Assembly: GCA_002471195.1 (NCBI GenBank)
Contig: DKPN01000061.1
Coordinates: 792-64,791, forward strand
Length of the DNA: 64,000 nt
Direction: 5' to 3'
DNA from: Bacteroides sp. UBA7333
GTDB taxonomy: Bacteria; Bacteroidota; Bacteroidia; Bacteroidales; Bacteroidaceae
Each line of letters begins with the position of its first letter. Positions within the stretch are counted from its first letter, which is position 1. The position numbers and the translations under genes were made by a program. Under the pieces are notes generated by a model that did not search any database, had not been told where the DNA came from, and worked only from the letters and a program-made list of their open reading frames with translations. Positions 19,050 through 28,535 of this stretch are shown in pieces.

Positions 19050-21614
19050 TTATTTATATGTTTTTATAGTTTCTATTATTTTGTCGGTTTTAATCGTAAC
19101 TAAATAGGTTCCTTTAGGTATTTCACTCCAGTTGATAGAAGCCATTGGTCCATCAATGATTTGACTTTTTACCATAACCCCTTTATTGTTATAGATCATG
19201 CATTTTGCATTTTTCGTATCGTCAGCAAAGTGTATTGTCAGATAGCTACCATCAGCTGTAGTTGTGATGTTTATTTTTTTATCGTTCTTTTTATTCAAAA
19301 CCGATTCTATGCCACTCGGTGTAAGATCCACCTTCGTAATTAATGTATCGACATTTGAGGCAATCACTTCATTTTGAGCTCTTATTAAACTTGTAAAATG
19401 GTTGACACGAGTATCATTTCCCATGTCAAAATACATGGTTCCTCTACAAGCTTTATCCAGAATAAACTCTTGTTTGCGTTTAACTTGATTGACTCCATTA
19501 AACGATTTATAACCTACTCCACACAACCATGAATTTAAATTAGGATCAAAATTATCGTCATTATATCCATATTTTTCGAATAGGTTTCTATAACCTTCTT
19601 CTCTGCCGTCTACAAGTAGTGTACTATATGAAAGAAGTAATTTATCCTTTGGATAACCATAACCGATAAATGCATTGTAAGCATCTTCGTAATATTTCCA
19701 ATTATATGTATTGGCCTGTGGACCATATATTTGCATTGTGAAATAATCGATGTATGGATTGTTTAAAAGAGTTTTATCTAATGTATATGAATAATAATGT
19801 TGTGAAATTGAAAAAGTCATGTTTTCCGATCCTTTAATCACTTCATTAATCAAACGGTGTAGAAATGGGTTTAATACATTATAATTATGCCACTCTAAAT
19901 CCACATCAATGCCATCAAAATGTTTTTTATATTCATTTGCGCATTGTATCAAGCGGTCTACATTTGCTTTTTGATTTAGCACTTGGTTCCATTTATCTCC
20001 ATTCGGATAAATAAGACCTAGGCGTATTTTCATACCGCGATGGTTGTCATAATATTTTCTCATGAACTCTACCATATAGGTATAACTTTGATAGTCTTTA
20101 CCTATATTTTCTGGATCATCTCCTTTAAAATATGCGTTCAAAAACGAGTTGTTCCAATCTCCGGCATTCAATAAATAGGGCTCTTTTCCATCTTTTTGGA
20201 TAAAACTTTCACGATCAGATCCCCATATTTTGATTTCATCCATTTTACCCGAAAAATCTTGACCAATAACAAATGAAGTGTTTTTTATGGCAGGTACGGT
20301 TGATATAGTCATATCATTGCCACTTAAAACAACCTCTTTAAGCCCATGATATATGGTAAAATCAACACCTATTTTAATCACCTTAAATGCTTTGCGTAGA
20401 TCGGTAATAGCAGTGATAATCGGGTTTATATTTACTGTTAAGAAATGCCATTTACCCACACTAATTTTGTTGCTCAAAGTGCCTAATGTACCATTTACGT
20501 TGACAACAATATCTTTTGTAGCTTCGGCTCCTAATTTAATCTCGATGCACTCTTGTTCCGATTTCCATTTCGATAAAATTTTGGCTCCTTCTACCCATTC
20601 GTCAATATATATCCATCCTTGGAATGTGCCCGAATTGACTTGATCTCTAGCAAATTTTGAATCGGGCATGTAAAACAAATCTCCATCTGCTGAATGGATT
20701 TGAGAACCTTGTCCATGGAAGTTCATAATTCCTTTGCGACCTTCGAACTCATCTAAATGAGTGACATTGGTTGCCAAACCACTATTATCAGCAAATTCTG
20801 TCAAAAATGATCCGTCTTGTTGTATTTTTCCTGTCAGCAGAATGATGTCATTCGTCATTAAAAACATATTGCGGTCGATATTATCACGTCCGATGAAGCG
20901 TATCAGATTAGTATAACCTGTTGCAATATGGTATTTAAAATATTTATTGTCAGCTACTTCTTTTCGTGTGATACCGTGTAGAACCCCATGATGATTAAAT
21001 TTATAATCTACTAAATTCTCGCACAATTCCTGATCGCACTTCCAGTATGCAATAAGTTGGTCATAGTTATTATTGAATTTATTGACTGTATTTCTCCAAA
21101 ACAAGTCATTCTGATCCAAACTTTTATTCCAAATTCTTATTTCATCTATTTTGCCATTAAAATCTTTAGCCAAAACACACGATTCAGATGTTACGGCTGG
21201 TAAACTTGCCGGTAAAGTACCAGACATGTCATTTGTTTTATCAATATTATTGATGAATGCTTTTATATTACCTCTATCAAAGCATATTGAAATTTGAGTC
21301 CACTCTTCAATTGCAAATGAGTAATTTAAAATCGCTCTTTGCCCATTGATATTAATTTCTAGTTTTTGATCTTGATTAAATCCAATCGATAGATTGTCTT
21401 GTTCGATGAGTTTTGAGTTCGAAGGAGCAATAGAAGGATTGATCCAAACTTGAAAACTCATTTCTTGCATGTGGTCGAGTTGCGTAATAGCTGAAGTTGA
21501 TACATGGCCATTGCCGTCGATATTTTCTAAAGCGTAGTTTACGGTTTGAGAAGATAAGAAAGAGGATGCACCCAACAATAGGCTACAAAGAAGAGATATG
21601 CGTTTATTCATCAT
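19050..21614 (-). CDS. GH18 endo-beta-N-acetylglucosaminidase-like enzyme, T9SS cargo (PUL B)
   Basis: An 854-residue secreted multidomain enzyme. Signal peptide (to about 22), two LamG/concanavalin-like domains (about 25-200 and 300-480, each ending in a 'DEIRIW/DEIKIW' strand), a GH18 barrel (about 500-760) and a C-terminal T9SS type A sorting domain (last 75 residues, with IYNNKG and IPKGTYLV). The GH18 catalytic motif DGIDVDLEW is intact, with E574 as general acid; the later QIYGP strand fits the barrel. GH18 in host-glycan PULs commonly means endo-cleavage of the chitobiose core of N-glycans; a chitinase is the alternative. The paralogue at 31608 has the same domain order. The gene lies between the unknown T9SS protein and SusC. 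Confidence 0.88.
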   Translation of the reverse strand: MMNKRISLLCSLLLGASSFLSSQTVNYALENIDGNGHVSTSAITQLDHMQEMSFQVWINPSIAPSNSKLIEQDNLSIGFNQDQKLEININGQRAILNYSFAIEEWTQISICFDRGNIKAFINNIDKTNDMSGTLPASLPAVTSESCVLAKDFNGKIDEIRIWNKSLDQNDLFWRNTVNKFNNNYDQLIAYWKCDQELCENLVDYKFNHHGVLHGITRKEVADNKYFKYHIATGYTNLIRFIGRDNIDRNMFLMTNDIILLTGKIQQDGSFLTEFADNSGLATNVTHLDEFEGRKGIMNFHGQGSQIHSADGDLFYMPDSKFARDQVNSGTFQGWIYIDEWVEGAKILSKWKSEQECIEIKLGAEATKDIVVNVNGTLGTLSNKISVGKWHFLTVNINPIITAITDLRKAFKVIKIGVDFTIYHGLKEVVLSGNDMTISTVPAIKNTSFVIGQDFSGKMDEIKIWGSDRESFIQKDGKEPYLLNAGDWNNSFLNAYFKGDDPENIGKDYQSYTYMVEFMRKYYDNHRGMKIRLGLIYPNGDKWNQVLNQKANVDRLIQCANEYKKHFDGIDVDLEWHNYNVLNPFLHRLINEVIKGSENMTFSISQHYYSYTLDKTLLNNPYIDYFTMQIYGPQANTYNWKYYEDAYNAFIGYGYPKDKLLLSYSTLLVDGREEGYRNLFEKYGYNDDNFDPNLNSWLCGVGYKSFNGVNQVKRKQEFILDKACRGTMYFDMGNDTRVNHFTSLIRAQNEVIASNVDTLITKVDLTPSGIESVLNKKNDKKINITTTADGSYLTIHFADDTKNAKCMIYNNKGVMVKSQIIDGPMASINWSEIPKGTYLVTIKTDKIIETIKTYK

Positions 21615-21680
21615 ATATATGTTAAAAAGGGAAAAGCTTGAAAGATTAAAAAATTAAGACATAAGAATTATTATAACTAA

Positions 21681-21704
21681 GAGAAGACAAAAAGATGTCT
21701 TCTC
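21681..21704 (-). terminator. Intercistronic hairpin between T9SS cargo gene and GH18 (PUL B)
   Basis: Perfect 9-bp stem GAGAAGACA / TGTCTTCTC with a 6-nt loop, 46 bp past the stop codon of the gene at 21750 and 67 bp before GH18. There is no strong U-tract on the minus strand, so it may act as a partial terminator or as an mRNA 3'-end stabiliser that sets the ratio of the two products. PUL C has a hairpin at the same position. Confidence 0.6.
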
Positions 21705-21749
21705 CTAATTATAAATTGCGCATTCATTACCTTATCAATTAATGCTGTG

Positions 21750-22823
21750 TTATAAAATTACTTTGCGTGTGTTTTTACCCACTTTTACAATATAAATTCC
21801 CTTTTCAGAGATGCTTATATTGGTTACTGTATTCAAGGGTTCTACAGAGTTTATTTGCGCGCCTGATGCATTGTAAACCTCAATTGTTTGGTTTGCATCA
21901 ATTACAGTTATGCCGTTTGAGTTGGCAAATGCAATAAATTTATTTTCATCGAGATTTGTTGTTCCTGTTATACTTGGAGTGTCATTCCAATCGAGAGGGG
22001 TCGCGATAACTGTACCCCCTAATGTTGGTGCAGAAATTTTTTCAAGTTTAAAATCATTGTATAATAGAATACTATTATTTGAAGTCGCTCCCAATCCTAA
22101 TTTTATCATGATAGGAGTGAAATCATATTTAGGATCAGGGTTATTTTTGATCTGGAACTCAAACTCTAGCATGGTCCATTCATTATTGAAAAATGGATGA
22201 GCTTCAATAGCATATGTACCATAACCTGTATTGGTGTTATTTGCAAATTGTAATCCGTCCCACCAAGATGTTCCTAGATTCAAGTTTATTTTTGTTCCAT
22301 TATCAAGATCCGAGTTTACCACAATTCTTACAGGAATAGATACTTTATAGAATCCTGCAGTTAAATCTTTTTGTGATGCTACAAACATTACGGCACCACC
22401 TGTGTTTATTGTGTTTTTAATTGCACGCGGATCATTTTCTGTCGAATTGGCTCCTTGGTAAATTAGGATGTTACCCAAATCGCCACCATCTACAATCTGA
22501 TGTGCTTCCATAAAAGCGTCTACTTTCGCTTTTTGTGCTTCATTAATCTCCGAATAGTTTCTACCCACACCATCATCAGCTATCAATGCGCAGAATGCAC
22601 CGTCTAAATTATCGGCATATCTGAACCCTTTTCTTCCATTCTCTAAATTGAGACTTTTAAAATTGTATCCGGTACCACAACCTTCTATAGCAAACATGCT
22701 TGCTGCCGAACCGCGTTCCATGGTGTCGAATTTCCAGTTTTTAGGGGTGCAATCTACTTGCGAAAACGAATTAGAACTCATCAATAATGCAATTGCACCA
22801 AAAAGTAATGTTTTTTTCTTCAT
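21750..22823 (-). CDS. Unknown secreted T9SS cargo protein, PUL B copy
   Basis: A 357-residue protein of a family I do not recognise. Signal peptide ends near SNSFSQ; the body is predicted beta-rich with WTMLEFEFQI-type strands; the final 75 residues look like a T9SS sorting domain (TIEVYNASGAQINS, EKGIYIVKVGKNTRKVIL). The product at 30448 shares the start (D-x-TP), the stretch KVDAFMEAHQIVDGGDLGN (there KAITDAMSIVDLGGEVGK), a late 'NSxLLxxxxKLEKI'-like strand and the sorting tail. Both copies come first in an operon, immediately before a GH18 gene. A non-catalytic jelly-roll glycan-binding partner displayed by T9SS is an inference; an uncharacterised enzyme is the alternative. Confidence 0.8.
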   Translation of the reverse strand: MKKKTLLFGAIALLMSSNSFSQVDCTPKNWKFDTMERGSAASMFAIEGCGTGYNFKSLNLENGRKGFRYADNLDGAFCALIADDGVGRNYSEINEAQKAKVDAFMEAHQIVDGGDLGNILIYQGANSTENDPRAIKNTINTGGAVMFVASQKDLTAGFYKVSIPVRIVVNSDLDNGTKINLNLGTSWWDGLQFANNTNTGYGTYAIEAHPFFNNEWTMLEFEFQIKNNPDPKYDFTPIMIKLGLGATSNNSILLYNDFKLEKISAPTLGGTVIATPLDWNDTPSITGTTNLDENKFIAFANSNGITVIDANQTIEVYNASGAQINSVEPLNTVTNISISEKGIYIVKVGKNTRKVIL

Positions 22824-22882
22824 AATAATTAAATATTTTATGTGTTAATCAAAAGGTTTGTTTGTTGATTACAAACTCAATC

Positions 22883-22890
22883 CAAAAATA
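22883..22890 (-). promoter_or_regulatory. Candidate -7 element for the PUL B operon
   Basis: The minus strand reads TATTTTTG, an exact TAnnTTTG match, 60 bp upstream of the first gene of the operon. No TTTG lies at the -33 distance, as is common where an activator such as an HTCS is needed. Other AT-rich matches are possible, so the assignment is tentative. Confidence 0.4.
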
Positions 22891-23323
22891 CGTGGCCTGT
22901 ATTCTGGCTATGTTTAATTCAAGACATAAAATTTCAATAATTGCAGTTATTGGGTTAATATAGGGTGTAAATGTTCAAAAGTGGAAAATAAATGAATAGA
23001 AATGGAAATAAAATCAGTCGGTTTTTATTGAATTCACTGAATGTTATTGGAAATTCAGTTGCTTAAATCAGTCAAAATGCGTTGTTTTTTTGAATTCCAT
23101 TCATCCTTTCCATCCTTGTTTTTCAATAAAGGATGCACGCTATTTCAATGGTTCATGATAGAGAAAAGACAACCGGAGTAGGGATAATTATTGTAAAAAT
23201 AATAGAAACTTGTCAAGGGCCAAAATGATGAAATTTACAGATATATAACATTTAGAGCAAGATGATAGACTGCGTAGGATAATAACGGATCTATTTTATA
23301 TAATCAATAGAAGTGAGTGATAA

Positions 23324-23379
23324 ATTTCATAGAATTATGTGTTATCTTTCTATAAGATAGGGTATTATCTCTATGAAAT
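23324..23379. repeat. Nested inverted repeat in the PUL B upstream region
   Basis: Outer perfect 9-bp arms ATTTCATAG (23324-23332) and CTATGAAAT (23371-23379) enclose smaller dyads (ATCTT/AAGAT, GATA/TATC). The element lies between the GH16 terminator and the PUL B operon. It could be an operator, an RNA structure or part of a small RNA gene. Confidence 0.4.
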
Positions 23380-23443
23380 ATCAACATAATAGATACTAAG
23401 AATGTAAAATGTTAAGTCTACTACCCACAAATAAATGAAAAAA

Positions 23444-23476
23444 AAAGAGTGAAGAACCAGCTGTTCTCCACTCTTT
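23444..23476 (-). terminator. Intrinsic terminator of the HTCS2-GH16 transcript
   Basis: A 14-bp stem with a single mismatch (AAAGAGTGAAGAAC / GTTCTCCACTCTTT) and a 5-nt loop, followed on the minus strand by an uninterrupted T-run at 23438-23446. This is a textbook intrinsic terminator about 140 bp past the GH16 stop codon. Confidence 0.85.
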
Positions 23477-23615
23477 AATTCATTTGAATCTGATTCATGA
23501 TCCATGTCACAAATGTAAAATTTCTGATCGACATAAACAAGCAAATATCGAACTTGAAGAAAAAAAGTTGACGACTAAATTGCTTGGATCAATAGAGGAA
23601 CGATTGAAAAATCGG

Positions 23616-24425
23616 TTATTTCGATTTGTAATATCTCACCCAATCCACTTCCATAGCAACCGGTAGCTGATTCGGATCTACCTCTCCAACCCAGTTGCCC
23701 CCTAATTGCATGTCAATGAGTAAATACATGGGCTGATCTAAGAATGGGTATTGCTCAGGTAGGTTTTGTACACGAGGATAGGTGAATGTTTTTATGTCAT
23801 TAACAAAAAACACGAGACTATCTGCACTGATTTCAACCGAATAGACATTAAAGTCGCTAGGTGATATTTCTCCAGTACCCGATTGTGGTGGGTTCTGTTT
23901 ATTGGCTTCATCTTTTAGTGTGTAGTTGCTATGAACCGTTTGATATACAAATGAGTCGAAGTTAAGACGCTCCATGATATCAATTTCACCGCCCGAAGGC
24001 CATGGCGCATTTTCGGGTAACATCCAAATAGCCGGCCATGCACCCGTAGCTGCTTCTAAACGTGCACGAACCGATACCCTGCCTTCTGTAAAGCTCTTTT
24101 TGCCTTTTGTGAATATACCACCTGTTAAGTAGGGCGAATGGTCTTGAGGGTCGATACTATCATTTACAATTCCCCAAAGATTGATACCATTTTCGGCCTT
24201 CGAAAAGCACTGATCGGCAAACGACATGGTGTTGTTCCAATCGGAACCTCCTCGTGGAATTTTACTCCAATATTTTGTATCAAATAAATCGGGTCCATTA
24301 AAATCATCTTCCCAGACCAATACCCATTCTTTGGGCTTGTTTTTTTCAGTAAAAGAGTGGTGGGTCGATGAAAAAATGGGTAAGCTAGCACAAAAAAGCC
24401 CAACGGCTGTCAAAAATGTCTTCAT
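23616..24425 (-). CDS. GH16 endo-acting glycoside hydrolase
   Basis: A 269-residue secreted GH16 enzyme. After a signal peptide ending around SLPIFSS, a single beta-jelly-roll carries WEDDFNG, a GRVSVRARLEAATGAWPAIW strand and the catalytic motif GGEIDIMER (nucleophile E147, D149, acid/base E152), then LLIDMQLGGNW and DWVRYY. GH16 enzymes include laminarinases, agarases, carrageenases, endo-beta-galactosidases and the endo-acting mucin O-glycanases of gut Bacteroides and Akkermansia. With sulfatases, GH20, GH2 and GH18 nearby, cleavage inside poly-LacNAc, keratan or mucin chains is more likely than beta-glucan hydrolysis, but this is inferred from context. It follows the HTCS2 stop codon by 29 bp and is probably co-transcribed with it. 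Confidence 0.88.
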   Translation of the reverse strand: MKTFLTAVGLFCASLPIFSSTHHSFTEKNKPKEWVLVWEDDFNGPDLFDTKYWSKIPRGGSDWNNTMSFADQCFSKAENGINLWGIVNDSIDPQDHSPYLTGGIFTKGKKSFTEGRVSVRARLEAATGAWPAIWMLPENAPWPSGGEIDIMERLNFDSFVYQTVHSNYTLKDEANKQNPPQSGTGEISPSDFNVYSVEISADSLVFFVNDIKTFTYPRVQNLPEQYPFLDQPMYLLIDMQLGGNWVGEVDPNQLPVAMEVDWVRYYKSK

Positions 24426-24454
24426 AATATGGGGTTTTAGATGATATAATAAAC

Positions 24455-27400
24455 TTATTTGTTTTGACTTCTATATTGCGTCGGAGTCAGTCCGGTATAC
24501 TGTTTGAAAGCAGTACTGAAATAGCGAGATGTTGAAAAGCCCGTTTGTTCGGCAATCTCAGTAAAACTTAATTCCGATTTCATCATCAGTGTAATCGCTT
24601 TCTCCATTCGGTATTTATTAATATATTCATTGATACTCATGCTGGTAAGAGCTTTTAGTTTGTTGTATAATGAAGCTCTGCTCATGCCGATCTCTTTACA
24701 TATAAAGGCTACTTCTAAGTCGGGATTAGAAATATTTTCAATGATAATATGATTGAATTTTAATAGGAATGTTTCATCTGCCGAACTAAAGGTTGCTTCT
24801 TCCGGTTTTGGTAAAATCGATGCTTCCAAATATCGTCCCTTTATGATATCTCTATTTTTTAGGCGGCTACCGATCATTTCCAATAGCGTGTCGGGTTCAA
24901 AGGGTTTGGTAAGATAACCATCGGCTCCATTTTTATAACCCAATAAACGACTTTGTTCATCGTTACGAGCTGTTAACAAGATAACAAGCAGATGGCTATA
25001 ATCAATATTCTTTTTTATCTCTTTACAAAGTTCATATCCATCCATCAGTGGCATCATGACATCACTTACCACAATGTCGGGCATATTTGTACGAATAGAT
25101 TTCAGTGCTTCTACTCCATTTTTAGCAATATAAACACTCTTAAACTGTGATTTCATGAAACCATGAATGAACTCTAATAGATCGTCGTTATCGTCGACGA
25201 TGAGCAGTGAATATTGTGACAATGCTGATAAGTCGTTTTCATTCGAGTTGGTCGGATTAAGTTTTTCGGTTGCACCAATATATTCATTGATATAGGGTTT
25301 GGGCGAATGTTTTATATTTCGTTTTTCTGTTTGATAGGGTAGTTCAAAATAGAAAGTAGCTCCTTTCTCTTTATTATTGTATACACCAATAATTCCATGA
25401 TGTAGCTCTATCAACATTTTCGAGTATGATAATCCAATACCCGAACCTCCTTGGCTATTTGTGCCTTGATAAAAGCGATCAAATAATCGATCGATGTCAT
25501 TGTCGTTAATACCACATCCTTGATCGGATATAGAAACGCGCACCATTGATTTTTCGCTATTATATTCGGTTTTAATAGTAATTGTTGTATGATCCGGACT
25601 GTACTTCAGGGCGTTTATCATTAAATTGTTGAGCACAATCAGACACTTGTCTTTATCATATCCTACATGATCAATACTTTCATCAAAGTTATATTCAAAC
25701 TCAATACCTTTTGATTTAGCTTCCAATGCAAAATCATCCGAATAAGATTTTATCCATTGATTGAGCGGATGAGGTTCAATATTGACCGAAGTACCTTGTA
25801 CCTCCATTTTACGCATATCCAATACCATATTTAGAAGCTCAATCATTCGATGGGATTGTCGGTAGATGCTATGCACGATAGGGTACTGATCATTATTGCT
25901 ATTCATCGTGGATAGCAGACGTTTGATAGGAGCATAAATCAGTGTTAATGGTGTTCGCAACTCATGATTAATGTTGATTAAGAATCGAACCTTATCTTCA
26001 TATATTTTTTGTTCATGCTCTTTCATGCTCCATTTCATTTTATTCTCTTTTTGACGGAGTGTATAAACGAAACTTACGATGATGATGAGGGTTAAAAGAA
26101 TGATGATGAGGGTAAGAAACCACCATGATTGATACCAAGGCGCCAGAATGGTTAATTGCCCTATCGGCACATCGGATGTCCATTCGCCGTTTTTAGCAGA
26201 ACATGCCACAGTAATATTATAAATACCAGGTAGCAACGAACGTATTGATAATTCGGGATTGTTAGTTTCTATTATTTGGTTTTCAGCTCCTATTATTTTG
26301 AACAGATAGCTTTTATCTCTAAATATATCGTTTTCAACGGCCATGATTCTAAAGGTTATATTTTTTATATCCCATGGCAATTGAATGTTGAAAGGATGGT
26401 TGTCCCTGATTTTTAATGACTCTCCATCTACACTGATTTTAGTAAGTTTAATGGTCGGAATATCGCCCCCAATAATGGGTAGATATTTATTGATATGTAG
26501 TAGACCGCTCACGCCTCCAAGATATATATCTCCATTGTTGGCATGAAGGCGCGGTTTGGGTAGATATTCATTATTCAACACACCATCTGATTGACCAAAC
26601 TGGATATATCTTTTTTCGTTAGTGAGCCAAGTATAAATCCGTTGGCCTGTACCCATCCACACTTTCCCTTTTTTATCGCACAAAATAGAATATACGATTT
26701 CTTTAGAAGGAGGAGTCATATGTTCTATCAATCCGTTTTGGGTGGATAGCTTCTGTATGCCTTTATTGGTGGCTATCCAAAGAGTTCCAACGTTATCGAC
26801 AGAAACTGAATTAAAAAGTGTATCTCCTTTGCAGCGATGAACTCTCTTAATCGTATCCGACATAAACTGTAAGCTATAGATACCTCTTTCATCATGAATA
26901 TATAAATTTTCATTGATGTTGTCTATCGCCAAAACAGCTGCCGAAAGATATTGATCATCTCGGTTGATAATTTCTGACAATGATTTCTTTTCAAGATTAT
27001 ATCGATAGATTTTATCGGCTAAAAGTAAGATCGTATGATCGGATTCTTTATAAAGATTGACAGTTTTCCCTTTATAAAGCATTTGTTGTTTTAAGTTGAA
27101 TTCATGAAAAGGAAAGCTTTGAAAACTTCCGTTTCGCTTGTCAAACAAATAGACTCCTTTTGAAAATAACGATAAAAGCAGTCTGTTCGCATCAAACCCG
27201 CAAATCGACGCTACTTTTGCGCCCCACATTTCGGGATAATGGGTAAACTTGCCTGTTTGTGTATCATATTTATTTAACCCTCCACCATCGGTTCCGATCC
27301 AGATTATCTGATCGTTCGGCTCTTGATATAGCGAAAGAACGGTGCATTCGCTTAGACCGTCTTTTCCTCCCAGAAGAACATCTGTATAGGTTTTCATTGA

Positions 27401-28393
27401 CGCCTCGCGTATGTTGATAAGCCCACCTCGTACACTACCGGCCCATATGTTATCGTAAGCGTCATTGTATAAACATAATATAGAGTTAACCGGCAAAGAG
27501 TAATTATTACCGGGTATTCGCTCCAACACTTCAATTTCACCTGTTTTCGGATCTAAGATATTGATTCCCCCTCCATCGGTTCCGATCCAGATTTTAGAAT
27601 CTCGTTCGGCAATACAAAGCACCACATCATTGCTTAAATTAGAATTAACGCTGTTGTATGTTCCAATGATCTCTCCATTGCGATTGTAATGGGTTATTCC
27701 ACTATTATAAGTTGCAATCCATATATCTCCATTCGAATCGATATAAAGTTGTCGCAACTCTTTTCCGATATTAAAAGGTGTTTTTTTATATTCTCCCGTT
27801 TTCAGGTCTATCAAGAGCAATCCTTGCCAACGACTTCCACATAAGAGTGTGTTACCGTTGAGCAAATGCAAATTGTTGATTAAGAAGTTAGTGCTATCCT
27901 TTAAAGTTGTAAAAGAGGTCAGCTCATTTGCCTTTATATTATACTCATAGATAACTCCTCTACCACCCAGAAGTAAATTATCTTTGAAGTGTTCTACTGA
28001 GTTAACTTGCAAATTAGTACCATCATTATGTTGGATGATATCAAAATTGTCGTTTTCGGAGTTATATTTACAAATACCTTTTTCAGTAATTACCCATAGG
28101 TTTTGAAATTTGTCTTCAAAGATTCTGACAATGGAATTATTGGGTAGCGAATGAATGTCGTTCGGATGATTGACATATCTTTTTAATTCATTGCCATCAA
28201 ATCGTTCAAGTCCTGTTTTAGTTCCAATCCACACATAACCTTTCTTTTCAGCGTAAACACATTGAACCATCGATGGTACACCTTCTCGAACAGACAATTG
28301 TTTATAAATATAGTGCCCGGCAAATGCGTTGGAAAATGAGAATAAGAAAAGAATTAAAATAAAAGTTTTGCCAAAAGCAAAAATGTGTTTCAT
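24455..28393 (-). CDS. Hybrid two-component system sensor/regulator HTCS2
   Basis: A 1312-residue HTCS. Signal peptide (ends SNAFAGH); periplasmic beta-propellers (about 30-680) with many 'IWIGTDGGG' blades; Y_Y_Y domain; transmembrane helix near 770-795; HisKA with ININHELRTPLTL; HATPase with LNNLMINALKYS and GSGIGLSYSK; a fully canonical receiver with D1111 in PDIVVSDVMMPLMDG, TAR and TKPF; AraC-type HTH to the end (GLTPTQYRSQ). It is divergent from the PUL C sulfatase and precedes GH16 and PUL B, so it could control both PULs B and C. Of the three HTCS proteins here, it alone has an unaltered receiver domain, and it is the most divergent of the set. Confidence 0.95.
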   Translation of the reverse strand: MKHIFAFGKTFILILFLFSFSNAFAGHYIYKQLSVREGVPSMVQCVYAEKKGYVWIGTKTGLERFDGNELKRYVNHPNDIHSLPNNSIVRIFEDKFQNLWVITEKGICKYNSENDNFDIIQHNDGTNLQVNSVEHFKDNLLLGGRGVIYEYNIKANELTSFTTLKDSTNFLINNLHLLNGNTLLCGSRWQGLLLIDLKTGEYKKTPFNIGKELRQLYIDSNGDIWIATYNSGITHYNRNGEIIGTYNSVNSNLSNDVVLCIAERDSKIWIGTDGGGINILDPKTGEIEVLERIPGNNYSLPVNSILCLYNDAYDNIWAGSVRGGLINIREASMKTYTDVLLGGKDGLSECTVLSLYQEPNDQIIWIGTDGGGLNKYDTQTGKFTHYPEMWGAKVASICGFDANRLLLSLFSKGVYLFDKRNGSFQSFPFHEFNLKQQMLYKGKTVNLYKESDHTILLLADKIYRYNLEKKSLSEIINRDDQYLSAAVLAIDNINENLYIHDERGIYSLQFMSDTIKRVHRCKGDTLFNSVSVDNVGTLWIATNKGIQKLSTQNGLIEHMTPPSKEIVYSILCDKKGKVWMGTGQRIYTWLTNEKRYIQFGQSDGVLNNEYLPKPRLHANNGDIYLGGVSGLLHINKYLPIIGGDIPTIKLTKISVDGESLKIRDNHPFNIQLPWDIKNITFRIMAVENDIFRDKSYLFKIIGAENQIIETNNPELSIRSLLPGIYNITVACSAKNGEWTSDVPIGQLTILAPWYQSWWFLTLIIILLTLIIIVSFVYTLRQKENKMKWSMKEHEQKIYEDKVRFLININHELRTPLTLIYAPIKRLLSTMNSNNDQYPIVHSIYRQSHRMIELLNMVLDMRKMEVQGTSVNIEPHPLNQWIKSYSDDFALEAKSKGIEFEYNFDESIDHVGYDKDKCLIVLNNLMINALKYSPDHTTITIKTEYNSEKSMVRVSISDQGCGINDNDIDRLFDRFYQGTNSQGGSGIGLSYSKMLIELHHGIIGVYNNKEKGATFYFELPYQTEKRNIKHSPKPYINEYIGATEKLNPTNSNENDLSALSQYSLLIVDDNDDLLEFIHGFMKSQFKSVYIAKNGVEALKSIRTNMPDIVVSDVMMPLMDGYELCKEIKKNIDYSHLLVILLTARNDEQSRLLGYKNGADGYLTKPFEPDTLLEMIGSRLKNRDIIKGRYLEASILPKPEEATFSSADETFLLKFNHIIIENISNPDLEVAFICKEIGMSRASLYNKLKALTSMSINEYINKYRMEKAITLMMKSELSFTEIAEQTGFSTSRYFSTAFKQYTGLTPTQYRSQNK

Positions 28394-28416
28394 ATACTAT
28401 AACTATTTAGGAATTG

Positions 28417-28424
28417 CAAATATA
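28417..28424 (-). promoter_or_regulatory. Candidate -7 element for HTCS2
   Basis: The minus strand reads TATATTTG, an exact TAnnTTTG match, 24 bp upstream of the HTCS2 start codon. No -33 TTTG is seen at the right spacing. The position would give a short leader. Confidence 0.45.
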
Positions 28425-28472
28425 ATGATACTTTAATCGTATAATTAATAATATTCTTTAATTCATTTCAAT

Positions 28473-28519
28473 TTCTATATAAAGCAATCCATTAAAGTCT
28501 TTTTACTTCTATATAAAGC
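28473..28519. promoter_or_regulatory. Perfect 13-bp direct repeat, candidate HTCS2 operator
   Basis: TTCTATATAAAGC occurs at 28473-28485 and again, unchanged, at 28507-28519. The copies are 34 bp apart, close to three helical turns, in the divergent region between HTCS2 and the sulfatase. A 13-mer exact repeat is well above chance for this short interval. It is a strong candidate site for an AraC-type dimer, either HTCS2 itself or another regulator. Confidence 0.5.
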
Positions 28520-28535
28520 TCAAAAACATTCGTTT

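Larger units (their letters stand above)
22824..23443. other. Long structured intergenic region upstream of the PUL B operon
   Basis: About 620 bp with no credible gene. It should hold the promoter of the minus-strand operon starting at 22823. Several dyads are visible: ACTGAAT/ATTCAGT (23036-23059), CATCCTT/AAGGATG (23111-23135) and ATTTCATAG/CTATGAAAT (23324-23379). A direct repeat AAATCAGTC occurs at 23011 and 23065. It could hold operators or a small RNA. Confidence 0.5.

Noticed and set aside
23484..23666. Small plus-strand ORF between the GH16 end and its terminator
   Set aside because: It overlaps the GH16 3' end, has no ribosome-binding context, signal or homologous pattern that I recognise.
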